From Hassallia byssoidea VB512170 (GTDB lineage: Bacteria > Cyanobacteriota > Cyanobacteriia > Cyanobacteriales > Nostocaceae), in NCBI RefSeq assembly GCF_000817785.2, contig NZ_JTCM02000035.1:1-58601 (forward strand): a stretch of 58,601 nucleotides of DNA, read 5' to 3'. A model generated the notes under the pieces. It saw only the letters and a list, made by a program, of their open reading frames with translations. It did not search any database and had not been told where the DNA came from. A program made the position numbers and the translations under genes. Every line of letters begins with the position of its first letter. Within the stretch, counting starts at the first letter, position 1. Below are positions 1 through 7,151 of this stretch, piece by piece.

Positions 1-68
1 GGACAAAAATGGACAGGCTTCATCTTGCAGGTTCGTTGGGCATCGCGGATCTTTAAAACAAGCCTGTC
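1..68 (-). repeat. 77-bp inverted-repeat element, truncated copy 1
   Basis: This is the reverse complement of the element at 5598-5674. It starts with the terminal sequence ACAAAAATGGACAGGCTT, contains the shared core GGGCATCGCGGATCTTTAAA, and ends at AAGCCTGTC, after which the other terminal arm has diverged. The adjoining GTTTGTGAATCCCC at about 81-96 is also shared with the flank of copy 2. It lies at the very edge of the window. Confidence 0.8.
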
Positions 69-92
69 AATGAGTGAAAGAGTGTTTGTGAA

Positions 93-136
93 TCCCCTTG
101 TCCCCTTGTCCCCTTGTCTCCCCACCTCCCCACCCA
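93..136. repeat. low-complexity CCCCTTGT tandem repeat
   Basis: The unit CCCCTTGT is repeated about three times and runs into a C-rich stretch. It resembles the G-rich or C-rich arrays at 6909-6975 and 46490-46610. Nothing gene-like is visible between here and 428 apart from a HIP1 site near 353-361. Confidence 0.6.
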
Positions 137-428
137 GGCGGAATATTAACTTAGCTTAAAGCTCCTCTCAGAATATTAAGCGTGTCTGAGGTTGCTTGGT
201 AGTCTCTTAACTGCGGCAATCTTTGATGGAAAGCTTTATTTATCCAGGTTTTTAAGAATTTTAGGTATTAGAACTGCTCTTAGCATCTAGTAAAAGTGGT
301 AGATAATTATTTTAATGAAAACTTAAGATTTTTGACATATTGTCTGTGGGAGGGCGATCGCACTTATTGTAGAAAGTGACATACAGGTATATAGCTCTTA
401 CCAATTCACTCACGGAGCCTGTCCGAAA

Positions 429-725
429 ATGACTATTTTTACTAACTTTCTCCGCTCGCTGCTGCTGACGATTATTTTTAGTTTTGTCGCTCCTTTGTTT
501 TTAGTGGGCGTTTGTTTGTTTTCTCTATCGCTGATCGGTAACATTCCAGGTATACAAGATGTGAGTAGCGCGATCGCCACATCTATTATCCGTTTTCTTG
601 CAACCTTTGGCAGCGGCACTCCCTTACGCGGAATATTTGTAATTTGTTTAACTTGTAGTTTCGTTGGTGCGCTATTTGACACTTATGTTTATTATCGGTG
701 TCAAATTTTACGAAGCGATTCTTAA
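429..725 (+). CDS. small two-helix membrane protein, function unknown
   Basis: This is a 98-residue hydrophobic protein I do not recognise by name. Two membrane segments are visible, at about residues 9-37 (LLLTIIFSFVAPLFLVG and onward) and about 66-88 (GIFVICLTCSFVGALFDTY). A short glycine-containing linker joins them and the tail is short and polar. A weak Shine-Dalgarno-like CGGAG lies about 11 bases before the ATG. A HIP1 octamer lies inside the gene, as in neighbouring housekeeping genes, so it looks native. It is followed by a 346-base gap before sppA and is probably transcribed alone. The opposite-strand reading frame at 410-682 is a shadow. Confidence rests on the plausible membrane topology, not on a known domain. 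Confidence 0.6.
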   Translation: MTIFTNFLRSLLLTIIFSFVAPLFLVGVCLFSLSLIGNIPGIQDVSSAIATSIIRFLATFGSGTPLRGIFVICLTCSFVGALFDTYVYYRCQILRSDS

Positions 726-867
726 GTGCGGCAAACAGCATTATAGATTCGCTCGTAAATTGCATAACTTCTAAAAAATAGATAAAACAGAACTTGAAAA
801 AGCTGCTAGTCCTTATCTAGAAAGGGATTGGTAAAAGTTAATTATTATTTAAATATTAATTTAAAAG

Positions 868-923
868 TTATCACCTACCCAAAACGCACGATTTGGCTTA
901 AAGGCTTGATGGGTAGGAGATAA
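868..923. other. long imperfect hairpin upstream of sppA
   Basis: The arm TTATCACCTACCCA (868-881) pairs with TGGGTAGGAGATAA (910-923), 13 of 14 positions, around a 28-base loop. No U-tract follows, so a simple terminator is unlikely. It lies in the 726-1071 gap, 148 bases before the sppA start. The rest of that gap is AT-rich and shows nothing else I can support. Confidence 0.5.
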
Positions 924-1071
924 GATAATAAATGAAGATACGCATAAATCACAAAAATTCAATTAAAATGCCGATAGCACTGCGGCTTGCTCGTTGTTTA
1001 TATAGATTCATCGAGTCAGATTCGCGCAATGGCATTTTATATTAAGTTTATAACGAGGTTTTTGACTGCTC

Positions 1072-1893
1072 ATGGTTTGGCCTTTTAAGTCCAAGTTTCG
1101 TAAACAAATTGCTCGGATTGAAATTACTGGAGCGATCGCCAGTGCTACTCGCAAACGTGTTTTAGAAGCCCTAAAAACTGTAGAGGAACGCAAGTTCCCC
1201 GCATTGCTGCTACGCATTGACAGTCCTGGCGGTACAGTCGGAGATTCTCAAGAAATCTACAGCGCTTTGAAGCGTTTGCGCGAAAAAATCAAAATTGTCG
1301 CTAGTTTTGGTAATATTTCCGCTTCTGGTGGTGTCTATATCGGCATGGGAGCCGAACACATCGTTGCTAACCCTGGTACAATTACGGGTAGCATCGGTGT
1401 AATTTTGCGTGGAAATAATATAGAACGCTTGCTGGAAAAAATCGGTGTTTCTTTTCAGGTAGTTAAATCTGGTCCCTACAAAGACATTTTGTCATTCGAC
1501 CGAGAACTAACTGAACCAGAACAAAACATCCTGCAACAGCTAATTGACACAAGTTACCAACAGTTTGTGCAAGCAGTAGCCGAAGGGCGTTCTTTAGCAG
1601 AAGAAACTGTGAAAAGTTTCGCCGATGGTCGGATTTTTACCGGACAGCAAGCTTTAGAGTTGGGTGTTGTAGACCGACTGGGAACAGAAGAAGATGCGCG
1701 ACGCTGGACAGCAGAACTGGTGGGTCTCGATCCAGAAAAAACGCTCACTTACACCTTAGAAGAACCTAAACCGTTATTGAGTCGCTTGCTACCAGGAAGC
1801 GCTCAGGTTTCGTCAGGACTAAAGGCTGGAATTGATTGGATGGAATTTGAAATGTCTACCAGCGGTCAGCCTTTGTGGTTGTATCGACCGTAA
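1072..1893 (+). CDS. sppA: signal peptide peptidase SppA, short form (S49 family)
   Basis: This is a 273-residue serine protease of the S49 family, which cleaves remnant signal peptides and other membrane-associated substrates. The family signature LRIDSPGGTV lies at about residues 48-57. The probable nucleophile is Ser85 in NISASGGVYI, and the general base is Lys137 in SGPYKDIL. Their 52-residue spacing matches the Ser147/Lys199 pair of Bacillus subtilis SppA. There is no clear N-terminal membrane anchor (the start is MVWPFKSKFRKQ), so it may be soluble or peripherally bound. The length suits the short single-domain class rather than the tandem 67-kDa form. The chorismate mutase gene follows on the same strand after about 166 bases of repeats. 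Confidence 0.93.
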   Translation: MVWPFKSKFRKQIARIEITGAIASATRKRVLEALKTVEERKFPALLLRIDSPGGTVGDSQEIYSALKRLREKIKIVASFGNISASGGVYIGMGAEHIVANPGTITGSIGVILRGNNIERLLEKIGVSFQVVKSGPYKDILSFDRELTEPEQNILQQLIDTSYQQFVQAVAEGRSLAEETVKSFADGRIFTGQQALELGVVDRLGTEEDARRWTAELVGLDPEKTLTYTLEEPKPLLSRLLPGSAQVSSGLKAGIDWMEFEMSTSGQPLWLYRP

Positions 1894-1895
1894 AG

Positions 1896-2044
1896 GGTAT
1901 TTTGGATTTTAGATTTTGGATTTTAGATTGTTGTTAAATCCAAAATCCGTCTTGAAAAGCTTTGATGCCTTCGGCAACGCCAAGGGCGAACGGAGGTTTC
2001 CTCCGCTCAAAGTTTTCGCAAAATCCAAAATCGAAAATCGAAAA
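1896..2044 (+). repeat. heptamer repeat plus interspersed repeat
   Basis: The stretch begins with a TTTTGGA/TTTTAGA heptamer array (about 1900-1930). It continues with a block containing the CGGAGGTTTCCTCCG palindrome related to the interspersed family at 5385-5597, and ends with a complementary CCAAAATCGAAAATCG run. The open frame that extends aroH upstream through this block is fortuitous. Confidence 0.55.
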
Positions 2045-2052
2045 AAGGAGGA
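2045..2052 (+). promoter_or_regulatory. strong Shine-Dalgarno deciding the aroH start
   Basis: AAGGAGGA is almost the full anti-16S complement. It ends eight bases before the GTG at 2060, which points to that GTG as the start rather than the upstream ATG at 1916 inside repeats. Confidence 0.8.
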
Positions 2053-2059
2053 AATTGGC

Positions 2060-2431
2060 GTGGAGTGGCGAATGCGGGCTATTCGCGGAGCAACAACTGT
2101 TGCGTCCAATACCGTTGAGGCGATGCGTGAAGCGGTTATAGAACTGTTAGATGAACTGGAAAAACGAAATCACCTACATCCAACAGACATGATTAGTGTT
2201 ACTTTCTCAGTGACACAGGATTTGGATGCTATTTTTCCGGCGGCGATCGCACGAACTCGTCCTTGTTGGGATAATGTGGCAATGTTAGATGTGCAGCAAA
2301 TGCACGTTGAGGGTAGTTTGGAACGTTGCGTCCGTTTTCTAGTTCACGCCTACGTCCCACCCTCCGAACCAATTCACCATGTCTATTTACGTCACGCTGC
2401 TAACTTGCGCCCAGACTGGAATTCGCCCTAA
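2060..2431 (+). CDS. aroH: chorismate mutase, AroH class
   Basis: This monofunctional chorismate mutase converts chorismate to prephenate, the entry step to phenylalanine and tyrosine. It is about 123 residues, normal for the trimeric AroH class. The hallmark start RAIRGATTV is at residues about 5-13, and YVPPSEPIHHVYL with the conserved arginine-rich C-terminal segment follows. I chose the GTG at 2060 because it gives (M)EWRMRAIRGATT, the usual family start, and has a strong ribosome binding site. The longer open frame from 1916 would add 48 residues encoded by repeats. sppA is upstream on the same strand. The gene ends before a hairpin-rich repeat shared with the convergent gene. Confidence 0.93.
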   Translation: MEWRMRAIRGATTVASNTVEAMREAVIELLDELEKRNHLHPTDMISVTFSVTQDLDAIFPAAIARTRPCWDNVAMLDVQQMHVEGSLERCVRFLVHAYVPPSEPIHHVYLRHAANLRPDWNSP

Positions 2432-2482
2432 CTTCTCTAGTTAATTATAAACTTTTATTAAGCAAACGCTCCTAAACGTAGT

Positions 2483-2528
2483 AAGGACTTCAGTCCTTAA
2501 AATCGAAGTTATGAGCAGTAAACTGCTC
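2483..2528. repeat. paired palindromes of the GTAGTGAGC-type repeat
   Basis: Two hairpins lie between convergent genes: AAGGACTTCAGTCCTT (2483-2498) and GAGCAGTAAACTGCTC (2513-2528), followed by CACTACGGCTCACTACG. Relatives occur at 5323-5338 and 31310-31361. The block may terminate transcription from both sides. Confidence 0.65.
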
Positions 2529-2549
2529 ACTACGGCTCACTACGACGAA

Positions 2550-3611
2550 CTAGGGGATAAACCCAGCTTGAGCGATCGCCTTTTTTCCTTGGTCAGTCAG
2601 CAAAAGTCTAGTATAAGCTTCCCCAACTTTCTCTTCTCGACCCTTGTTTTTCTTAACAATCACAAATAATTTGCTCTTTATTGGATAACTATCGTTATTG
2701 AGAACTTCGGTGTTAACCTGATTGCGCTTTTGCGGACACTGATTTGAAGGTATCAACGGTTCACGATAAGGAGAAATTAGCTGTGTAGACACCCGACCTA
2801 AAGGTAAAGCCTTGACGGTACACTGAGGTACTACACTTCGCGCAGAACCGTAATATACAGCACCAGGAGTTTTACTGACTCGGCGTAGTGCTTCCGTGGT
2901 AGAATAGACATACTGAACATTAGAACCAAGCGCCTGTTTTAATGGCTTGTCAGAGAATAATACTGTGTCTGCGTTCTCTGGCTGCTGCGACAAAGGGATA
3001 ATCGCCAAGTCTGGTCCATCTACTTGCTTGAAGTTAGTAATTTGCCCTGAATAAATTTGCTTTAACTGCTCAACGGTTAACCCTGGTAAATTAAGTGCTT
3101 GGTTAACTGCTACTGCTACTCCATCAGTAGCTATTTCGCGTTGCTCAAGTGTAAAACCTCGCTGTTTAGCGATCGCATACTCTTCGTCTGTTAGGGGACG
3201 GGAAGATTCAGCAAAATCTAATTTCCCATCAAGCAACATTTTAATACCTGCTCCGGAACCAGGGCTACCGTTAGGAGGGTCTACGTATTGCAGTTGTAGT
3301 TCCGGACGAGTGTTTTGAATATAAGAATCTACGAGTTGCCTAATCGGTGCCCAAGTCGTACTTCCACCGTATTTAAATGCTCCAATTGGCACATCAGTAA
3401 CAGTTTGAAAGTTGGAATTAGCAGTACTAGAGGCAGTGTTTGCATCTTGACCAGAGGAAGAAAAAGTACCATTGTTGACCCACAAGCGCGGTCTTAGCCA
3501 CAACCACAGTCCGCCAATTATTACAATTGTAATTAGTTCGCCAAATATCAGACCTCTGATCATTTGTTGGGCATCTTTGCTTAGTGGGATTTTTTTGCTA
3601 GTATTCTTCAT
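2550..3611 (-). CDS. membrane-anchored PstS-like substrate-binding protein
   Basis: This 353-residue protein has a single N-terminal membrane anchor (about residues 18-43, LIFGELITIVIIGGLWLWL). A periplasmic binding domain of the phosphate/PstS superfamily follows. Typical features are FKYGGSTTWAPI near residue 98, SPGSGAGIKMLLDGKLDFAESSR in the middle, and the strand-crossover ATDGVAVAVN. There is no lipoprotein cysteine and no pst permease or ATPase genes nearby, so a sensor or regulatory role is as likely as transport. It is divergent from a Ser/Thr kinase gene with 248 AT-rich bases between them, which suggests shared regulation. The exact ligand cannot be read from sequence. Confidence 0.8.
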   Translation of the reverse strand: MKNTSKKIPLSKDAQQMIRGLIFGELITIVIIGGLWLWLRPRLWVNNGTFSSSGQDANTASSTANSNFQTVTDVPIGAFKYGGSTTWAPIRQLVDSYIQNTRPELQLQYVDPPNGSPGSGAGIKMLLDGKLDFAESSRPLTDEEYAIAKQRGFTLEQREIATDGVAVAVNQALNLPGLTVEQLKQIYSGQITNFKQVDGPDLAIIPLSQQPENADTVLFSDKPLKQALGSNVQYVYSTTEALRRVSKTPGAVYYGSARSVVPQCTVKALPLGRVSTQLISPYREPLIPSNQCPQKRNQVNTEVLNNDSYPIKSKLFVIVKKNKGREEKVGEAYTRLLLTDQGKKAIAQAGFIP

Positions 3612-3859
3612 TTTTTTCTTCCTGTAATTTAGTTAGTCATAAACAGGATGCAATGAGTACTGAATGTCAATTTCTGGTTCACCGATCAATTTACCTGCTT
3701 GACAAACAAAAGTGCAAAAGCTAGATACATTTTTTATGAAGTTTAAATACAACTGTAGATAATTTACGTAAAGCTTCTGACATAAAAACTATATATTAAT
3801 TTTATAGATAAATTTATTTAAGTAAAATTACTTAATACAACCGTTAGGTAGATCGTAAC

Positions 3860-5005
3860 ATGTTAAGCCAGTTACTAAAACAACGTTACCAGGTTGTCCA
3901 AGTTTTAAGTCAAGGTATATTCTGTCGAACTTACATGGCTCAAGACACTAAGAAGCCCGAGCATCCCACCTGCATTGTTAAACATTTCTTACCTAGCAGT
4001 GAATGTGCCATCCCGGTAGAAATTCGTAGAAGGATATTTACTAGAGAAGCAGAGGCTCTAAAAAAACTGAACAATTATGATTTAGTTCCTCATCTTTTAA
4101 CTCATTTTGAAGACAATCTTGAGTTTTACCTAGTGCAAGAATTTATTGAAGGGCATCCTTTAAACGCGGAATTTTTGCCTGGTAAACGTTGGTCGGAAAA
4201 TAAAGTTTTTCAACTACTGCAAGAAGTTTTGGGTATCCTGAATTTTGTTCACAGCCAGGGCATGATTCACCGAGATATCAAGCCGAGTAATATTATTAGA
4301 AGAAAGCAAGATAATCGGTTAGTGTTGATTGATTTTGGTGCTGTCAAGCCAATCTGGAATCAATTGATTAGAGGTCAAGAAAACTTTATTCCTGTTGAAT
4401 ATTCTACGATCGCTATCGGCACTCCGGGCTACATGCCGCAGGAGCAACAGCGAGGCAAACCACGTCCCAATAGCGATATTTATGCTTTAGGCATAATTGC
4501 CATCCAAGCTTTAACAGGGGTACATCCAACACAATTACCAGAAGATCGCAATACAGGTGAGCTAATTTGGCAACACCTAACTCAGGTTAATCCTCAGCTT
4601 GCCTCGGTACTCAATAATATGGTGCATTATCACTTTAAAGATAGATATAAGTCGGCAAAAGAAGTATTAGAGGCACTTCTGCCACTTAAAAATTTATACA
4701 CGCCACTGCATGAGTCAGATATTACTCTACTATCAGAAGACTTTACATTTGAACCTCAAATACCTTTATCCACAGACAACACTAACGAAGCTTTTGAATC
4801 GGAGGTATCAGCACAGCTTTTAAACAATTATACAAATGATACGACTATTTCTATTTTTCCTAGTAAATCTGCTTTACTGATGGGCTTATTAATCGGCGCG
4901 GTTTCTGGTTTAATTCTTATGGTCGTGAGCTATTGGTCTTTGCAGGTAATTGCTCCTGCTCAAGTGGAAAATTCCCAGCCTAAACCATCAGGGCTTTTTC
5001 ATTAA
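3860..5005 (+). CDS. membrane-anchored Ser/Thr protein kinase
   Basis: This is a 381-residue Hanks-type protein kinase. The ATP-binding lysine is in CIVKHF, the catalytic loop is IHRDIKPSNII, the metal-binding motif is LIDFGAVK, and the activation-segment end is GTPGYMPQEQ. The kinase domain covers about residues 10-275. A serine- and threonine-rich linker follows, then one C-terminal membrane helix (about 343-365, LLMGLLIGAVSGLILMVV) and a short tail. The glycine-rich loop is unusual: where relatives have GxGxFG this one reads SQGIFCRTY, losing two glycines, although the lysine, HRD and DFG are intact. It is divergent from the binding-protein gene. Confidence 0.92.
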   Translation: MLSQLLKQRYQVVQVLSQGIFCRTYMAQDTKKPEHPTCIVKHFLPSSECAIPVEIRRRIFTREAEALKKLNNYDLVPHLLTHFEDNLEFYLVQEFIEGHPLNAEFLPGKRWSENKVFQLLQEVLGILNFVHSQGMIHRDIKPSNIIRRKQDNRLVLIDFGAVKPIWNQLIRGQENFIPVEYSTIAIGTPGYMPQEQQRGKPRPNSDIYALGIIAIQALTGVHPTQLPEDRNTGELIWQHLTQVNPQLASVLNNMVHYHFKDRYKSAKEVLEALLPLKNLYTPLHESDITLLSEDFTFEPQIPLSTDNTNEAFESEVSAQLLNNYTNDTTISIFPSKSALLMGLLIGAVSGLILMVVSYWSLQVIAPAQVENSQPKPSGLFH

Positions 5006-5018
5006 CCTTGGCGAATTA

Positions 5019-5180
5019 TTAAACCCAATTTGTGTATACTTGGTTTTGTTGGCTTTGTGATTGATTCTGGTTTAATTGTGTACTATCTCTGTGAATCAAA
5101 AATGCCACAATTGCAACTACAAATAAGTTAACAACTAAAAGCCCAAGGGCACTCCACATCCAAATTTTCATAATTTTCAT
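5019..5180 (-). CDS. 53-residue single-helix membrane protein (candidate)
   Basis: A short ORF begins MKIMKIWMWSALG and has a strongly hydrophobic segment (about residues 9-29, ALGLLVVNLFVVAIVAFLI). A His-Arg-Asp stop-transfer sequence and a polar, glutamine- and asparagine-rich tail follow. The positively charged start and the helix length fit an inner-membrane small protein. It is convergent with the kinase gene, 13 bases from its stop. No strong ribosome binding site is visible and an internal ATG at codon 4 is possible. I do not recognise a family, so it is a candidate only. Confidence 0.45.
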   Translation of the reverse strand: MKIMKIWMWSALGLLVVNLFVVAIVAFLIHRDSTQLNQNQSQSQQNQVYTNWV

Positions 5181-5314
5181 ATGATTGTTACCAGTGCTTT
5201 CTTAAACAGCGTGAACTACTACGCCGACCTATAAAAAGAAGAGAAGCAAAGTATTTACCTGTGGGTCTTTTAGAGATAAGTAAGTGGGCGTAATTAAACA
5301 TAAAATATACTATG

Positions 5315-5345
5315 TTCGTAGTGAGCGGTTTACCGCTCATAAGAG
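5315..5345. repeat. GTAGTGAGCGGTTTACCGCTCA palindromic repeat
   Basis: A perfect small hairpin GAGCGGT...ACCGCTC (5323-5338) inside the CGTAGTGAGC context, also seen at 2513-2546 and 31310-31361. Confidence 0.65.
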
Positions 5346-5384
5346 GATGTTTGGAAAGTCCTAAAATATACCAAAAACCCCGCT

Positions 5385-5597
5385 TCCATTCCTCTCCCCC
5401 ACAGGGGGAGAGGCTTTGAAACCCCCCTTCCCTTGTAGGGAAGGGAGCCAGTGCGTTGGTGAGGCAGCGCGGTCTTGGGGAGCCAGCCCCGTGCGGAGGT
5501 TCCCTCCGTTGAGGGGACTGGCGTGGTTTCCCCCACTCGCTGTTGCCGAAAGGGTTCCCCGGCTTGAAGCATCTGGCGTGGGGATTCACAAACAATA
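5385..5597. repeat. interspersed GGAGCCAG...CTGGCGTG repeat block
   Basis: This is a GC-rich composite containing GGGAAGGGAGCCAG and GCGGAGGTTCCCTCCGTTG, then GACTGGCGTG. The same segments recur at 8995-9245, 9848-10012, 26140-26190, 40137-40275 and 46616-46668. Open frames through it on either strand share peptides such as SPQRREPPH and SLPYKGRG and are artefacts of the repeat. Confidence 0.75.
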
Positions 5598-5674
5598 GAC
5601 AAAAATGGACAGGCTTGTTTTAAAGATCCGCGATGCCCAACGATACCCTCGGATGAAGCCTGTCCATTTTTGTC
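5598..5674 (+). repeat. 77-bp element with perfect 19-bp inverted ends, copy 2
   Basis: The left arm GACAAAAATGGACAGGCTT (5598-5616) is the exact reverse complement of the right arm 5656-5674. The core between them is 39 bases. It has no coding capacity, so it is a candidate miniature inverted-repeat element. Copies lie at 1-68 (inverted, truncated) and 58525-58601. Confidence 0.8.
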
Positions 5675-5842
5675 CAGGTTCATTCCAAGGGCAGGGGGGT
5701 TAGGTTTGGGAGGTTTTGATGTTAATAACAATACTTTTCAAACATCCTCTAACATTTTAAGGGATAGAGCCGCTTACTACTTAAAGTTTGAGAGATACTA
5801 AATAAACTGCTTACTCTTCTTGGATTTTAACTGGGATATTTA

Positions 5843-5872
5843 GTAGAGACGTTCCGGACGGAACGTCTCTAC
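5843..5872. terminator. perfect 14-bp hairpin after crtR
   Basis: The arm GTAGAGACGTTCCG (5843-5856) and its exact complement (5859-5872) are separated by two bases, just beyond the crtR stop. The same palindrome with one mismatch lies at 12372-12400. It is a dispersed cyanobacterial-type palindrome that would form a very stable 3' stem-loop; the terminator function is inferred. Confidence 0.6.
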
Positions 5873-5876
5873 CCTA

Positions 5877-6791
5877 TTATTCTACTTTGTTGTGATGAAA
5901 GCGAATACCTAAAAAGATGTCATAGACGAACTCGAAAAAGTCTTTCTTTTGTAACAGTCCGGAAGTTTGATGACAACCTTTTTCATCTAAAAGGGGTTTC
6001 ATCATATAGTATGTGGGCTGGTAATTATACCAGGGAATAGAGGGCCACAAATGATGAATTAGGTGATAATTCTGCCCCATAATCATCATATTGAGAATTC
6101 GGTTGGGGTAAACTCTGGCATTTTTCCAGCGATCGCGCTCTTGATGAGGACGATGTGGCAGATAATCAAAAAATAATCCCAGTGTTAAACCAATTACCGC
6201 AGAAGGTATAAACCAAAAGTTGAGAATGTAACCCAAAAAGTGGTATTGAACTGAGATATAGAAAATTACCGCCACAAACAACCGACTGAGAAACCATTCT
6301 ATCAGCTCATTTTTGCGCCACAGTTGCCGCTGAAAGAAAAATACCTCGTGGTATAAAAAGCGGACTGGAAGCAACCACAGCGGTCCCCCAGTAGAAACAT
6401 AATGGTCTGGGTCGTTTTCTGGATCGTTCACATGAGCATGATGCTGCAAATGTACCCGCGTAAACACAGGAAAAGCAAAAACGAGCATCAATGCACTGAC
6501 ATGTCCCAAAATGGCATTAATTACCCGGTTCCGATGGGCAGACTGATGACAAGCATCGTGAATCACCGTGCCGGCTATATGCAAAGCGATCGTATTCACA
6601 GTAAAGCATAGCCAGTGCTGCCATTCCCACAGCCAGTAACCGAAGTTAGATAAAACAAGCATTGTCACTGCCGTTAGTAACATTAGCAGCGTGGGATTAA
6701 AATCACCCGGAGGCGCTAAAAATTCCTTCGGTGGGACTGTCAGTGGCTTTTGTGCCTCCGACGTTACCATTTTTAACTCCTTGTTAATCAA
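5877..6791 (-). CDS. crtR: beta-carotene hydroxylase CrtR (membrane fatty-acid-desaturase fold)
   Basis: This di-iron membrane hydroxylase most likely adds 3-hydroxyl groups to beta-carotene-type rings, giving zeaxanthin and related xanthophylls. It is 304 residues. The histidine clusters HDACHQSAH (about residue 79), HLQHHAH (about 114) and NYHLIHHLWPSIPWYNY (about 243) bind the iron pair. Hydrophobic segments lie at about 34-52, 58-75, 95-110 and 170-210. The start may instead be the methionine at residue 8 (6770), which gives MVTSEAQKPLTVPPKEFLAPPG. Fatty-acid desaturases share the fold, but the FLAPPGDFNPT start and the length favour CrtR. It is divergent from pyruvate kinase. Confidence 0.85.
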   Translation of the reverse strand: MINKELKMVTSEAQKPLTVPPKEFLAPPGDFNPTLLMLLTAVTMLVLSNFGYWLWEWQHWLCFTVNTIALHIAGTVIHDACHQSAHRNRVINAILGHVSALMLVFAFPVFTRVHLQHHAHVNDPENDPDHYVSTGGPLWLLPVRFLYHEVFFFQRQLWRKNELIEWFLSRLFVAVIFYISVQYHFLGYILNFWFIPSAVIGLTLGLFFDYLPHRPHQERDRWKNARVYPNRILNMMIMGQNYHLIHHLWPSIPWYNYQPTYYMMKPLLDEKGCHQTSGLLQKKDFFEFVYDIFLGIRFHHNKVE

Positions 6792-6902
6792 ATTTTGTAG
6801 TTACTACGATACAAACTCATTAATAATAAAGTTTTGTGTAGCAAGATTTATCCCCATTTTAGGATATCTGTAGCTGAATAACGATATGATTCTGTGACGA
6901 AC

Positions 6903-7065
6903 CCTTTAGGGAGATGGGGGGACAAGGGGACAAGGGGACAAGGGGACAAGGGGGATAAGAGGGATAAGGGGATAAGGAAAATTCCAAATTTAATACTCTC
7001 TCCCCCTGCCCCCCCAGTTTCCCCTGCCCCCCCTCCCCCACTCCTCCCCTCCTCCCCCACTTCCC
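6903..7065. repeat. GGGGACAA tandem array and opposing C-rich run
   Basis: Four copies of GGGGACAA are followed by GGGATAAG variants (about 6909-6975). A pyrimidine-rich run of CCCCCTGCC type (about 7001-7065) then follows and is nearly complementary to it. It fills the crtR-pyk divergent spacer. Short open frames here are low-complexity artefacts. Confidence 0.7.
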
Positions 7066-7151
7066 TAACTGCTTGGATATAGCAGTGACTGAAAATAGAT
7101 GGCGCTTAACTTAGTATGACTCCCAGGATAGATCGCGCTTATTCAGCTTAT

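Noticed and set aside
1916-2059. Upstream extension of aroH from an ATG
   Set aside because: It is encoded by repeats, while the GTG at 2060 has a strong Shine-Dalgarno and gives the family-typical start.
5188-5731. Two long minus-strand open frames
   Set aside because: They cross the interspersed repeat and the 77-bp element; their peptides recur wherever the repeat occurs.
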